Made by a program: the position numbers and the translations under genes. A stretch of 64,000 nt of DNA. It comes from Amylostereum areolatum. Lineage: Eukaryota > Basidiomycota > Agaricomycetes > Russulales > Stereaceae. Below the pieces are notes generated by a model. That model was not told where the DNA came from and did no database searches. It saw nothing but the letters and a program-made list of their open reading frames with translations. The DNA lies in NCBI GenBank assembly GCA_012932865.1, contig SAXG01000006.1, forward strand, positions 1,323,902 to 1,387,901. The letters are read 5' to 3'. Shown here one piece after another: positions 9,462 through 21,121 of the stretch; positions within the stretch are counted from its first letter, which is position 1; each line of letters opens with the position of its first letter.

Positions 9462-11963
9462 CTACTTGCTAGGCCCGGCCGCAGACTCGTCATTGCCACT
9501 CGGATGCTTGCCCTCGGATGCACGAAGCAGCGCTTCAAGCCGTGTGCTCACCTCAAGTACCTTCTCCGCATCCTTCTTGAGCTCCCCGCACTGCACCTCC
9601 AGGGCCTTGACGACGTTGAGAAGCTCCAGGTTTTGCTTGTGGATATCCAAGATGTGGGCCATGACGATGGTGTTTGCATCCTGGACCACACCCTCGAATT
9701 CGATCTGGGTGAACTCGATCTGCCCCTTGATGGAGATGCAGAACTCGTCCAGGGACTCGACCACAACACCATGCAACAAACTCCTCTTCCGGAGGGCCGC
9801 AGGTCCGACACGTTTCTTCCCTGGATCTCCAGTTTCACAGTCAGTATCCGCAACCTCCCGGTAGGAAATGGAAGACCTACCGTCGCTCCCAATGCCGAGG
9901 TTGGCCTTCTCCTTTCCTTTCGGCTCCTTGACGGTCCCCCCGCTAGACGAACCTTCACCGGCGGACGAGCTTGCCTTCGAGGCCGCAGCACCACTCGGAC
10001 CTCCCCTTGGACCTCCCTTCCCAGCATCCTTCACAACCTTCCCGTCCGGAATGTACTTCTCCAGACGTCTGGCTCGGCCCTGCTTCACCAAGGTCAGGTA
10101 CGCGGCTCTTGTGGTTGCCATCCCCTTCGAGTGGTGGCTGCACGTCGACTTTTTGTCGTAGCAGCGCAGGCACGTGTCCCCCTTGGGCTTGGCCCAGCAC
10201 GCCGCGTGTGCCTTTCCGCACTGAGTGCAATCGACCTATGAAATCACGATAAGTTATTAGTCCGTACGAAAGGGAAGGGCCACGCACCATGTTCGGCCAG
10301 TACTCGCCATCTGAGGAGTACAAGATGGAAACCTCGTCAGCCTCTGCGGCCGCCGGACCCTCCGGACCCTCCGGAACCTCACCAACTGCTCCTCCCTCGC
10401 CCTCGCCCTCACCGCGATCGCGATCCTCCCCCCCATTGCCGTCATTGCCGACCTCGTGAAGCTGATCAACCTCCCCCTCCTCCTCATCGAGATCCACATC
10501 GTCGTCGTCGACCACCATGCTAAACTCCACAGGCGCGAAAGCCGTGTCGTCAACATCCATTGCGTCGTCCGGCACTGCGTCCTGCACCACCGGCTCCTCC
10601 TGCAACACCGGCTCTTGGGAGCCAAACGAAGGGAGGTCAAAGGCGGGAAGGGTTTCTTCGTCCGAGTCTTCGTCCAGGTCTTCGTCCGCAGAGCCACCAG
10701 ACTAGAGCTCTTCACGAGTGGCTATACTCGTGAGTACCTGTATGAGTACCTGTAAGGCACATCCGTGGGTATTGCCATCCGCGGATACAGGTACTCGTGT
10801 GCCTGATACTCGTGAGAGTACAGGTATGACTTTTGAGCTCACAGGTTACCTGTGCAAGTACCTGTCAAATACCTGTCAGGTACTTTGGCAGGGTTGATCT
10901 TGATGTAATTACAGATAATAGCTGTTGGATTGATATAATCATTCTCTCTTGTAGATCCTTATGTACTGTTGTTTCTATTGTGGCCCCTTTCTCATCTATT
11001 TCCTCTCCTCCCCTCACATATATAGCTGAAAGCCTTGTGTGGTATGCTGTATCATACTCTGATACATGTTTACCTGTACTTAAATGTTACTAGCATTATC
11101 CTTGCCTTGAAGATGGAGTGTCAATATGCCTAACAGAGCTTCCAAGATGAGTCTAAGAAGGCCACTACTGCTGCTTGTATCATATTTTCTAGGAACGACA
11201 GGTACTTGTCATACCTGTGTATCCGCGAGTGGGAGTATCCGTGCCACAGGTACCTGTGTGCCTGATACTCATGAGAGTGGGAGTATAAGATCTGGAGTCA
11301 CAGGTACCTGTCTCAAGGTTGCAGGTACCTGTAAGAGTGCACTCGTGAAGAGCTCTACACCAGACACTCCAGGGAGGACATCCGCCAGAGCGTCGAGGTC
11401 TGCATCCGGCTCGGTGTCGTGCCTCGCATCTGGCATGCCCTTCTTGTAGTTGGGGTGGGGGGGTGTGAAGGACCGAGGAATAGGGTTTGCATCAGGTATG
11501 AATAAATCTAAAGAAATCAGAAGGGAAGTTAGCAGTTAGTGGTGGGGTTCATGCATAACCACGCACCTTCGGCCTCCCACCATCGGCTCCCAAGCGGAGG
11601 AACCCCGTCTGTACCTTCGACCTCTCGCATCCACACTGCCGTGTTCTTCCGCATACAGAGTTCGTCATCTTGGAGCAACAGGATCCGCGCCCAGAACGAC
11701 ATGTATCCTAGAGGCGGATCCTGACCGATCTCGGCCTCCGCGCAGTAGGCCTGCCGTGCCCATCCCTGCAGCCACACGATAGTTAGCAGTATAGCGGATA
11801 CACAGGGACTGCGACGCACAAATTCGACCGCAAAACGGTCCCACCAGACACCCCTCGGAAGACGACCAGACAGGATCTTCGCCTTGAGGTACAGCCACGC
11901 GTGATGGAGGCGGATTTTGTGTCGACGCGCGTCCAGGTAAATTTCATGCTTGACCGTGCTCAT
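9462..11963 (-). pseudogene. KDZ cargo gene 1: Zn2Cys6-cluster protein with coiled coil, MITE-disrupted
   Basis: Unrecognised protein. The start ATG is at 11961-11963. The N-terminal part has a GVWWDRF motif and a basic/aromatic helical stretch, then RWWEAEG just before an intron of about 111 bp (ending near 11445). An acidic segment follows, then after an intron near 10240-10290 a cysteine cluster spaced C-x2-C-x6-C-x8-C-x2-C-x6-C (about 10140-10235), which matches the Gal4-type Zn2Cys6 rule. A basic Gly/Ser-rich linker leads to a C-terminal heptad-like region (about 9480-9740) and the stop at 9462. A 655-bp MITE (10703-11357) interrupts the acidic exon; without it and one target repeat the frame is continuous. 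Divergent from cargo gene 2, whose layout it shares. DNA binding is inferred. Confidence 0.65.
10703..11357 (-). mobile_element. hAT-like MITE, copy 2 (655 bp), inside cargo gene 1
   Basis: Same length and terminal repeats as the copy at 2323-2977, in the opposite orientation and nearly identical. It is flanked by its own 8-bp duplication, CACCAGAC (10695-10702 and 11358-11365), which proves independent insertion. The insertion falls inside an exon of the minus-strand cargo gene. Confidence 0.92.
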
Positions 11964-12201
11964 TTTGTAGCTTGTGCGGGGTGAACAGGCGACTTTGAGC
12001 GATGGGATCGGAGGAGGTGGTGGTGGTAGGAAGGAAGAGAGACGCGGAGGCCGGGGAGGTGACACTGTGACACGACATTGCACAACGGAAAATGCCGACG
12101 GGTCACGTGACCACGCAAAGACGACACGTAATCGCACAAGTTGTGTCTCACTCTCTTTCTCTCTTCATCTTCCATCCCACTCGCAATACCCCTCATCTGA
12201 C
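11964..12201. promoter_or_regulatory. Shared promoter region of cargo genes 1 and 2
   Basis: A 238-bp spacer between two divergent start codons (ATG at 11961-11963 on minus, 12202-12204 on plus). No clear TATA box is visible. A short C/T-rich stretch (about 12150-12180) precedes the plus-strand start. The divergent layout recurs for cargo genes 4 and 5 (20849-21121), which suggests paired regulation or duplication of a gene pair. Confidence 0.4.
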
Positions 12202-13839
12202 ATGTCTTCAACTTCCGCCGCGCACTCAGGTCCTATTGACGTCGATAACTACATGTTCTCGCATGACTTCCGCAAACTGGAAGCCCGGCTCCTATGTGCT
12301 ATTGACACCTTGCAGACCACACCCGGACGGGCGAATGTGAAGTGGTGGAACCTGTTCAAACGGACATTGGTGCGTAATTCCCTTTCTCCTTTGCATTTGA
12401 AAATAACACATCGCGATCACAGCAACGTCTCATCGACACGTACGTTGTCGAGGCCCGGCAGCTCGGAGTCACCGAGTATCCGCAGAGCATCTCGTCGTTA
12501 CTTTGGTGCCAAGTCATAGTCGACAGGTGTGACAGTCGCAGTCACAACAGTGATGGTGCTGATGAGTTGACGGGACGGGACTGGCGTTCGGAGGCGGAAA
12601 AAACCGGCCATAAAAGTGGGTCCCACATCCCTCACCTACCATCCGAGGCTTCATCCGAGCCTCTGCAGGATTTTGGGTCCAAAACATCATTCAGGATGAA
12701 CCCGCATCCGAGGTCTCTCACGACTCGGATAATCTGACGTGGTAGACAAATGAGGTACGCATCACCGCTAGTATACATCGAGGTTGTCTAGCTAACCATG
12801 GTTCAGAGAAAGTGCCACAGATGCATGGCCCACAACTTCGGATGCTGGAACATGGGCAACGTCCGGTCCTGTGTCCTCTGCGTCCGGGCGGAGATGGAGT
12901 GCTCCCACAAGACCAAGATCACAACGAGGACGACCAAATCCTCATGGGTCCATCTTTGTAAGCGTGATGAGGCTGGTCTTCAGCGTCACATCCGTCCGCC
13001 GGCCCCGGTCATCCCCCCCTCGGTTGCAACCACACCCCCTCCGACCCCCCCTCCACCCCCTCAATCTGATGCCAGGCCTGCGCGTGCCCGGCCAGAACGG
13101 CAGGCCGCCAAGGTCGCCGCACAGCTCCTCGTGAAGCAGGACGAGGCCCTCAGTGATGACGACTATCCTGATGAGGCAGGATATCAGGCAGAGTATCCCT
13201 CGGACCCGGACCCGGATGAAGATTGTATGTTCGACTTTTCGTGGTTCGCCCCCCCAGACCCACTCTAACACTCTCAATTTAGCGGAGCTCAATGCTGGCA
13301 TCGACCACTTCCTCAAGATCCTGACGACGAAGACCGGACCCGAACTCACGGAGGCTATCTGTGTCAATGACGAGGCCCTTCGCACCACATTCCATCACTA
13401 CATCGGGGATGCTAAGGAGCAGCTTGCATACGAGCTTGTACTTTATTAGGCCCTCCAGACCGTCGTCTCGCAGCTCAAGGACGATATTGTCACAGCTGGG
13501 AAGGTCCTTCAGGCTGCAAAGGAGCGCCAGGATGCTATCGAGGGGCAGCTGATCCGCCGGATGGAGGCTGCGCTAACTTTGGCCGGACCCAACGACGATG
13601 AATCCGAGAGCCGCGGCCCCCAAGACAGTGACTCGACCTCGGACACCTCCGGACTCCCACCCATCGTTGCCCAGGAGGACAAGGTGAGCTGGGAGACACG
13701 TGCTGACAATGACGATGCTGCGGAGGAGGAACTGGGCGATGACGAGGACGAGGACAAGGATGAGGAGGAGGATGATAATTTTGTGCCGGACTCGCAGGAA
13801 GGACAGGTCTTCGACGAGGAGGATGAATACGACAAGTAG
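12202..13839 (+). pseudogene. KDZ cargo gene 2: Zn2Cys6-cluster protein with coiled coil (broken)
   Basis: Unrecognised protein. The first exon (from 12202) has a KWWNLF motif comparable to WWDRF of cargo gene 1. An intron starts near 12370 and the next exon begins at 12424. After further exons, a cysteine cluster C-x2-C-x6-C-x8-C-x2-C-x6-C (about 12810-12905) has exactly the Gal4-type Zn2Cys6 spacing. Pro-rich and acidic segments follow, then after an intron (about 13226-13282) a predicted coiled coil near 13420-13575 and a very acidic tail. Two in-frame stops break it: TAG at 12743-12745, just before the intron leading to the cysteine cluster, and TAG at 13447-13449 within the coiled coil. 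The same domain order as cargo gene 1 argues for common ancestry. Confidence 0.6.
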
Positions 13840-14057
13840 ATAGGTCGCATTGGGCGCTCGGTTGTATTAATCTGTGTTGGTCTTAACAAGTTGGGTGTGC
13901 TGCTTGGTGTCCGTCCAGACCTGTGCAGACTTGTGAGGTGTGATGGTCACCGGCCATCCGGGCCGCCCAGATAGCCTAGAATTTGATTCCGTTCCACGTG
14001 ATATGATGCCCGTCCGCCGATGAGCTGGCACTCTTTCCGTCGTACCATCACCACCAA

Positions 14058-17000
14058 ATGTCTGATGATGAGCAATCCGACGTACCATTTCAATCATGGG
14101 ACATTCCGGACCCCCATGGCGCCCTCCTGGATCACGAACTCCCGGACGATCAAGCGAAAGAACTTCCGCCCTTGCTCCCCGCTGAGCAAGACTGGATAAC
14201 CGATCACCTGGAAGAGTTCAAGAAGCTCACGTACACAGACAAAAGTGAATGGGTGAAACAAATGCGAGTTCAGTTCTTTGCGGAGGTTCACAATGCAAAG
14301 CTCTATGATCCTGATCATCCCCCAACAAAGAAGAAAGATGCTGCTTTCCACGAGCGAACTCAGGTACGTGGCTCGGATACTTGCGTCCGGAGCCTTCTCT
14401 CGATACCGTATCCCTAGGCATTCCGCTGGCATATCTTCGAACAAGGCCGTGTCCGCCGACCTCGAGACTATCTTGTCCATGATAAAGGCTTCAGCTTCCA
14501 CGATGTGTTCCGCAACATGTTCGAGAAACAAATTCTTGAGCGCCGTGACGAGCTGGTGAATGAGATGACGGAGGAGGACCGAGAGAGGAGCAAGAACCCA
14601 GAACTGCAGTGCTATCAACTGGCACTTTCCGAAATCCTAAAGGGGCTGATGGCGCAGGATTGTGCGGATGTGGAGAAGCACCAAGCTGAACTCAACGCCC
14701 GAGGGCTTCCGGAGGATTTGAAGAGAATGTACGTCCGAGCCGGATCCCATCCAGATGCTGGTCGTTGACGACCAGAACAGCAATGCACGCACCCTGCTTT
14801 CCAAGATCCTGTACGAGACCCAGAGGAAGGTGTGGAGACTGTGTGGCGTCCCGCTCCTCACTTCCGGGGCTATTCCAGGCAAGGTACCCGGCTCCTTCAA
14901 AGTCGAATGGTAATGGTGACATTCTTGCTTTACCAGACCAATGCTGAATTCACAGCAGTTTCGAATATGGCACGGCATGCAACTATCTCGATAGGCCGTT
15001 CACAGAGGTATTTCCCAACTGGGCATATGAGCCTCTGGATGACAACCTCCCGGAATGGGCACGTGCATGCAAAAGTATGTCGTCCGGACGCTAACAATCC
15101 CATCGCAAGCTGACTACGTGCAGTTTTTAAGCCGGACCCAAAGAAACCCGCTCAGGTCACAAGGTCCGGGAACGTCAAGAAGCCATGGCTGAAGATCCCT
15201 CACAAGGATGGCCTTCCTCAGCCCCCAGATACTCCATGGACCCCAACTAAGCCACCTGTGGGTGAGAAGCGTCTATGGTGCTGTGCGTATCTTACTGCTG
15301 AACTCCGTACGTCCTCCGACTTTTGCCTATTGATGTTGTGTTGACTTCGCCACAGGCATCGACGCGGATCGTGGCAACGCACACGTATTCTGGGGGGAGA
15401 TCCTAAAAAAGGCGGATGAAACATTTTTCGCCATGTCTCAACTTCCTGCAGAGTGGACTAGGCTGTCGGATCCGGGAAAATGGACGCACGAACAATGTGG
15501 AGAATTTCGAGCAGTGGTAGAACAAAATCTTGCCGCCTCCGGACGTGGTTTCTACTTTCATCACGTCCACAGCTCTGGAGAGATCCACCCGGCAGTTCCG
15601 GCTGCTGACCGCACCTGGTCACCGGAAGATGCAGAGAAGGAGGCAGAGGAGCGAGCAAATGAAGCGAATGAAGATGATGAAGAGGGCGAGCATCCGGCCC
15701 CGCCTCGTCAGAAGAAGAAGACAAAACATTTGAATGCAGCCTCACGCTCGAGGAATAAATCTACCCCCCATACTGCAACCGTCGAACCTCCGAGTCAGGC
15801 TTCGACCCCGAGACGGTCCAAGAAAATGACCAGAAAACGACGCACCAAAGGGAAACGGGTTAGCAAAGCCGTAGTGGAATTGTCGGATGAAGCAGAAAGC
15901 AGTGCGGCGCAGGGTCTTGCATCCGGGTCATCGGACACTCAGTATCAAAGTGCGAGATGGGAGATGATTGCTGCGGGGGAGGATTCGGAAGATGAACGTG
16001 ACAACAGCGTTCCTATGACACAGTGGCCCCACCCAGCATGGCCCGGAACTGCCCCCAACACGGTTGCACAACAACCGCAGGCACGGTTCACTTACCTCCG
16101 GACACTGTCGGACAAGGATCCTTACATCCGTCTAGTAGATCTGGTATCTCGTATTCCGGTACACCATCTCAATACCCATACCAAGACAATGTGAGCTAAC
16201 CTCTTCTCCTCACACATAGGCGGCACAGACAGACCTCAGACTCCCGAAAGACACACCAAAATGTGGGCTGTGGGATTGGCCCAAGTGATGGATTGGGTCC
16301 GAGCAGCACGAGTTTCAGCCAGCGATGATCGAGCTCCGGAACTGTGTCACAGACTTTAATGAAGATCCCCCAACATTTCTGTGGCAAGGGGAAGACAAAT
16401 CATGGGCTGGAAGAGATCGCGCGTCTGCAGCGTTATTGCTCCTTGGGCTATACGATCACGACACAGTGTTCTGGGAGGCAATGAAGACCCAGTCAGACCT
16501 GTGGAGGGAGTCTGCGCTGGCCCCCTGCAGGGTGTCCTCAAGAGGCACAATCATGACCTCTTGCATTGGCAAGCTGCCCGAGTACGCCGACGATGGCAGG
16601 GAAGGAGGCTGGTGGTGGTCGGAGGCAGTGGAGGTGATGACCCTGGCCGCACAAACTGAAATTGCAAATTTGGAAGCTGCAGGCATTCCAGTCAATGCAT
16701 CCACATCCGCCATCCGAAGGAATCCGACTCGCAAGGCCCAGCCTCTCCCTAGGTCTATAAATATTCCTCGGTCGGACGAGGAGCATCCGGATAGCCCATC
16801 TCAGAGTGGCCCACCCCGTAAGACTCCATGTTATTAATGTGGGTTCGAGCTAACAACCACACTGTCCAGGTCCACGTCCGAAGCCGCGTCCGACGGGCTC
16901 CAGGTCAATGGAAACGCCTCGTAGACGGACCGATATGGATGCACTGGCAGCCATGGACGTGGATGACTTTCCCCTGCCCACCTTTGATGGGGTTGTGATG

Positions 17001-17479
17001 TCTGACAATGACGAAGAGGATGTCCTGGACTCTTCGGACATTTTTGCGCCACTGGTCTTTTCCAAGGTGATCGACTCCGATGAGGATGAATCTCCTTCCG
17101 ATCATGCCCCACAACACCATGTTCAATTTGTATGGACTCTATCTCCCTCACTGATACACTTTGACTGATGTCGCCTATAATGTAGACTCCACCACCAGCC
17201 AATCTGGATGATCCTGAAGAGCGCCCGAAGCGCAAACAAAAACCACCATCCAGGGCAGATTAATTATATCCCCCTCCTGTGTTGACGAAGCCCACAACTT
17301 ACAAGAGGAAGCAGAGGTCGACAAAGGTAGTGATCCAGCCAAATGTTGCGGCCGGTGATGCCGGACCCTCTTCTTTACCTGTGCGACCTGAGACAGCCGA
17401 CTTACAGGATGGTGGACGGAAGCGGTTAAGCAGTGTTGTGAACACCCCCCGAAAGGGGAAGGGAAAGAGGCGAGAATGA
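14058..17479 (+). pseudogene. KDZ cargo gene 3: large hypothetical protein (broken)
   Basis: Unrecognised multi-exon gene. It starts MSDDEQSD at 14058. Exons I could connect: 14058-14363, an intron to 14416, then 14417 to about 14725, then segments with FEYGTACNYLDRPF (about 14965) and PWLKIPHKDGLPQPP (about 15183), a long exon from 15357 with an acidic run and a basic NLS-like block (RRSKKMTRKRRTKGKR, about 15811-15858), and further exons to 17479. Lesions: a frame change near 14730 that I could not explain with a canonical intron, an in-frame TGA at 16286-16288 inside an otherwise coherent Trp-rich segment, and TAA at 17261-17263. The basic and acidic blocks suggest a nuclear protein. I saw no domain I can name; it does not look like a TET/JBP dioxygenase. 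Confidence 0.55.
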
Positions 17480-17540
17480 ATATATTTTTGTTGGTTGATG
17501 TCAGATAGGGCAGAGGGCGGAGGGCGGAGCAGTGCCGGAT

Positions 17541-17901
17541 AGTAGATTGATCTGGACTGTACACCACCCCATCCCAAGTCCTATAATGGCGACACGTTCT
17601 GAATGGTTCATTGATTGCCTTTGTGCCAAGCCCGTTGAGCTTGTCCTCTAGTGAACGAGGCATTGTGATGTGGGCAGCGAGGCTGGATGTACTAGTAGAT
17701 GGGGGGGACCGAACCCCGTTTCATTTGTTCGGTCCTCCCTTCTACTGGTACATCCAGCCTCACTGCCCACATCGCAATGCCTCGTTCACTAGAGGACAAG
17801 CTCAACGGGCTTGGCACAAAGGCAATCAATGAACCATTCAGAACGTGTCGCCATCATAGGACTTGGGATGGGGTGGAGTGTACAGTACAGATCTGTCTAC
17901 T
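17541..17901. repeat. Large near-perfect palindrome (174-bp arms, 12-bp loop)
   Basis: Left arm 17541-17714 and right arm 17727-17901 are reverse complements with only scattered mismatches. The loop is 17715-17726. ORFs read from the arms are mirror images of each other and are not believed. The outer ~60-80 bp of the arms occurs a third time at about 18386-18475. No target duplication is visible outside the arms. Confidence 0.9.
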
Positions 17902-18951
17902 CAATGGGGGCGTATCCGGCGATGATGGGTTCCGGTTCTCCTTCGTCATCAGGGCCGAAGACACAGAGAACGGTGATGAATTCGAAGAATCGGATAGGCA
18001 CATAATTGCCTGACTCGGCGAGTATTTGAGTAGGGTGACGACACATTCGACTACCGCTCCTCGAACCAGTCCGAGCTCATGGGTGCCCTCGGGATGGATC
18101 AAAGCCAGTAAAATGGGTTCTAAGATTCCTACCCCTCCCTCATGTTCCCTGGCCTACCCAAACTATCTCAGCCAAATGTTCAACGAGACCATCGAAGCGC
18201 ACACGGTCGCGAGCGGCAACTCGGATGCGGACAGTACTTCCGACACGCGCTCCCACCAAGCGCAGGCGGCTCTCCAGCTCGTCCGCGACCGACCCCCCTT
18301 CGTCCGCGGTGTCCTATTCCTCCTTCGGGCACCGTCGCAACCGTCCAGCAATAACAGCAACAGCAACAAGTCGTCTATTGGTGGGCTCGGTGCCGGATAA
18401 CAGATAGATCTGTACTGTACACTCCACCCCACCCCACCTCCTATGATGGTGACATGTTCTGAATGGTAGATTGACATGTGTGAGAGTATTGAAAATGATC
18501 AAGGGACAGGGGACATACCGTATCTGTGGCCTCCGGGGTCTGTACCATGGCCCATGCTGTCTCTGTAACTTCACCGTCGGAGGCGGGGAATCTGTACGCA
18601 ATGAGTGCCTGACAAGGGCCGGAATAGGATCAATCTTCATACCTATGTGACCACCAGGGGTTACAAATGTTTTGATGGTGCACAGCATACATCACGTAGG
18701 TGGGTGGAATGGATTGAGGTGGTGAAGGGGAAGGACGGGGCACTGGGTTTGACTTGGGGATGCTCATGTCTTCTGTGCTGTTGATGAAGATGAGATGTGA
18801 CCTTTGGTCATTTTATACTTCCTCAGATGTTGCCGGATTCACACATCACATGACGAAAGCGATGCAATAGCAGACACAGTGCGACTAGGTACATTCAAGA
18901 TATTTTTAAAAAGTCCGGACCCTCCTGCAGACCCTCCGGCGACGCGCTACC
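17902..18951. other. KDZ internal region without a supported gene
   Basis: This stretch holds a third, diverged copy of the palindrome end (about 18386-18475, sharing GTACTGTACACTCCACCCCA-like sequence and the upstream TGCCGGAT). A plus-strand ORF of 124 codons (18026-18400) is Ser/Thr/Pro-rich and could be a gene remnant, but no start, intron or homology supports it. Near 18850-18950 lies the probable 3' region of the minus-strand cargo gene 4. Confidence 0.5.
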
Positions 18952-20848
18952 TCACTTCTCGCCCTGCTGAAACTTCCGCATGAGGGCCATGAACGGTGCG
19001 AGCTTCTCATCAAGCTTGCGATCGATGAGGGCGGTGATGGAGTTAGCAGTGGCGGTGTCCAAGTCACCATCCACCTGCATCGGCTCCACCACCTCCGCCG
19101 CGGCCTTCTCCTTCCCCTTCCCTGCACCAAGCGCCGCCACCAACCCTCCCTCCTCCTCTGCCGACATGGGGGCCATCTCCGGTGCGATCAGGACATGTCC
19201 TCCGCTGGACGCGGCCTTGCGGTACCACACCTTGGACGACTCGGGGTGGGGGGTCCAGACGGTGTTGTTCAGGTGCTTGAGCTGGGCGAGGGGTTCCTGC
19301 ACCAGGGTGCCGATCTCCGTCGCGATCCGGGCAGCAATGCGATCTTCGAGCATCCGCATTGCAGCTTCGAGTCCGAGGCCACCTGGATTGGCCACGTCAA
19401 CGTGAGGTAGGGTCACAAACAAAATGGAAGCTGACTTACTGTATGGGTCCGTGCCCTCCGAGGCTGATGCCTCCTGGCGCTGATGTTTCGGAGGCGGAGC
19501 CTCTTCTGCGTCTCCTGCGGGGGGTGTTGAATCTGGGCCAGAGACCTCCTCCACCTTCCTTTTCAATGGGCCCGAGTCGGTAGGGGTCAGGGGGAGAGGG
19601 CTGAAAGGTCCCGGAGGCGGTTAGGACCCCTTCTCCGCGACGTCCACATCGACTGTAGGCTTTGGGTCCGGGGCAGGGAGCCCCTCGGATGTCGGTGTCT
19701 GCACGGCAGGGGGAGCGGACACGGGGACCTTGGTGGAGGTCGCGGGGACCTTTGATGTGGTTGCGGAGGGCGACGGCGTTGGGGGTCCAGGCGGGGGTCG
19801 TGATCCCTTCTGCATGACGTCCGCAACGTCCAGAGCCTCGGGGTCCGAGGGATGCACGTCCTTAGAGGTCGTAGGAGCGGGAGGGGGGGGGGGTGTCTTC
19901 TTCGCCTGTGTCAACTTGGGCTTCAGCCTCACCACGGACGGCTTGTTTGTGGTGGAGGCTGGGGGGGGCAGGGTCTTCTGCGTCTCGGACACGGACGGGC
20001 CAGTGTCAGTGCGAGGAGGTGGTGTGGCTTGCTTCCTCCTGGACGCGGACGTGGCTGAGGCCGGCGTGGGCGTGGTCTTCTCAGACGTCGGCGGGGGAGG
20101 CTTCGCGGTAGGGGCCGTGGTGGGCACGGTCTTGTCGGACGTGGGGGGGATGCTTAGCGGCAGGGGCCACGGTCTTCTCGGACGTGGGCGGGGGCGGGGG
20201 ACGCTTCGCGGCAGGGGCCGGGGTGGGCGCGGTCTGCTCGGACGTGGAGGGGCGAGGCTTGGCAGGGGGGGGCGGATGTCTTGGTGGAGGTGGACGCGGT
20301 CGACGATGACGGGGGAGGGCGGGCGTCTACGTCACTCCTCAGGTCAGCCTTCTTCTTCTTAGACATCCAGATATCTAGAAAAATGTGAGAAAAGGAATAA
20401 GGGGAGGTAAGTGTGACGTACCTTCGACAGTCCACCATTGCTCCCGAACCTCTCCCAGCCACTTGCGCTGATATGTCTCCAGCGGTATCTGCTGAAGCGC
20501 CTCGGACCACTTCTCCTTCCCACCCGCCCTCATGGCGGCGGCCACCTCGTTAACAAATGTTGGGAACCGCTTGATACCGTGCGCAGCAAGCGTCGAGTGC
20601 ATCTCTTGTGTAAGGAACGTCTGGGAAGGTACTAGTTAGTAAGTAGGAAGTGGGAGAGTATATAGCAAACGCACCAGGATCGGGTGGAGCTTGTTCCAGA
20701 ACGCTGCTCCAGGGACGACCTTGCGCGATTGGAACTCGGCCAGAATGTTGTGCACGATCCTCTCGTTGCGCATTATCTCCACGGAGAAGATGAACACGTC
20801 GGAATCGATGTCGACGTTGGTGGCGGCGGCGGTGGCAGCAGGGGGCAT
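18952..20848 (-). pseudogene. KDZ cargo gene 4: Pro-rich protein related to cargo genes 1 and 2 (broken)
   Basis: Starts MPPAATAAATN at 20848. The N-terminal exons carry an AAFWNKL motif and end QWWTVEG just before an intron (near 20420), closely like the RWWEAEG-intron junction of cargo gene 1. Next comes a long Pro/Thr/Lys-rich region (about 20330-19630) with a repeated TSEKT...PAPAAK-like unit. It needs two frame changes, near 20270 and 20150, both at G/C homopolymers. An in-frame TAA (19621-19623) separates it from a continuous C-terminal part (19566-18952) with a basic start, one intron near 19380-19440, and amphipathic helices near the end. No cysteine cluster was seen. Divergent from cargo gene 5. 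Function unknown; nuclear is a guess from basic blocks. Confidence 0.5.
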
Positions 20849-21121
20849 GATGGTGGGCTAGAGCGCGAGTGAAGTCGAGAGGGGAGACGGTCAGACGGTC
20901 GGACGGTGAGGTAAGAGGAGAATAAAAGAGAAGAGAACAAAGTTGAACATCGGCGCGACAGATGACTAATACATTCGCACGATCATGCGGTGGACACGTC
21001 ACCAATGTTCACAAGTCGTTTGTTTCTCCTGGACATCGACTGCCATCACTAGGTAAGTGTTGCATTGTACTACCGGGCTTGATCTGTTGATGACTGCGTA
21101 TCAGGTCTATCATCCATTACC

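Noticed and set aside
14058..17479. Cargo gene 3 as a TET/JBP dioxygenase, known as a KDZ companion in mushrooms
   Set aside because: I could find no HxD...H...R iron/2-oxoglutarate motif series in any frame of this gene or the other cargo genes.
17175..17863. Mirror ORFs starting MPRSLEDKLNGLG on both strands
   Set aside because: They are the same palindrome arm read on each strand and cannot both be genes; no homology is evident.
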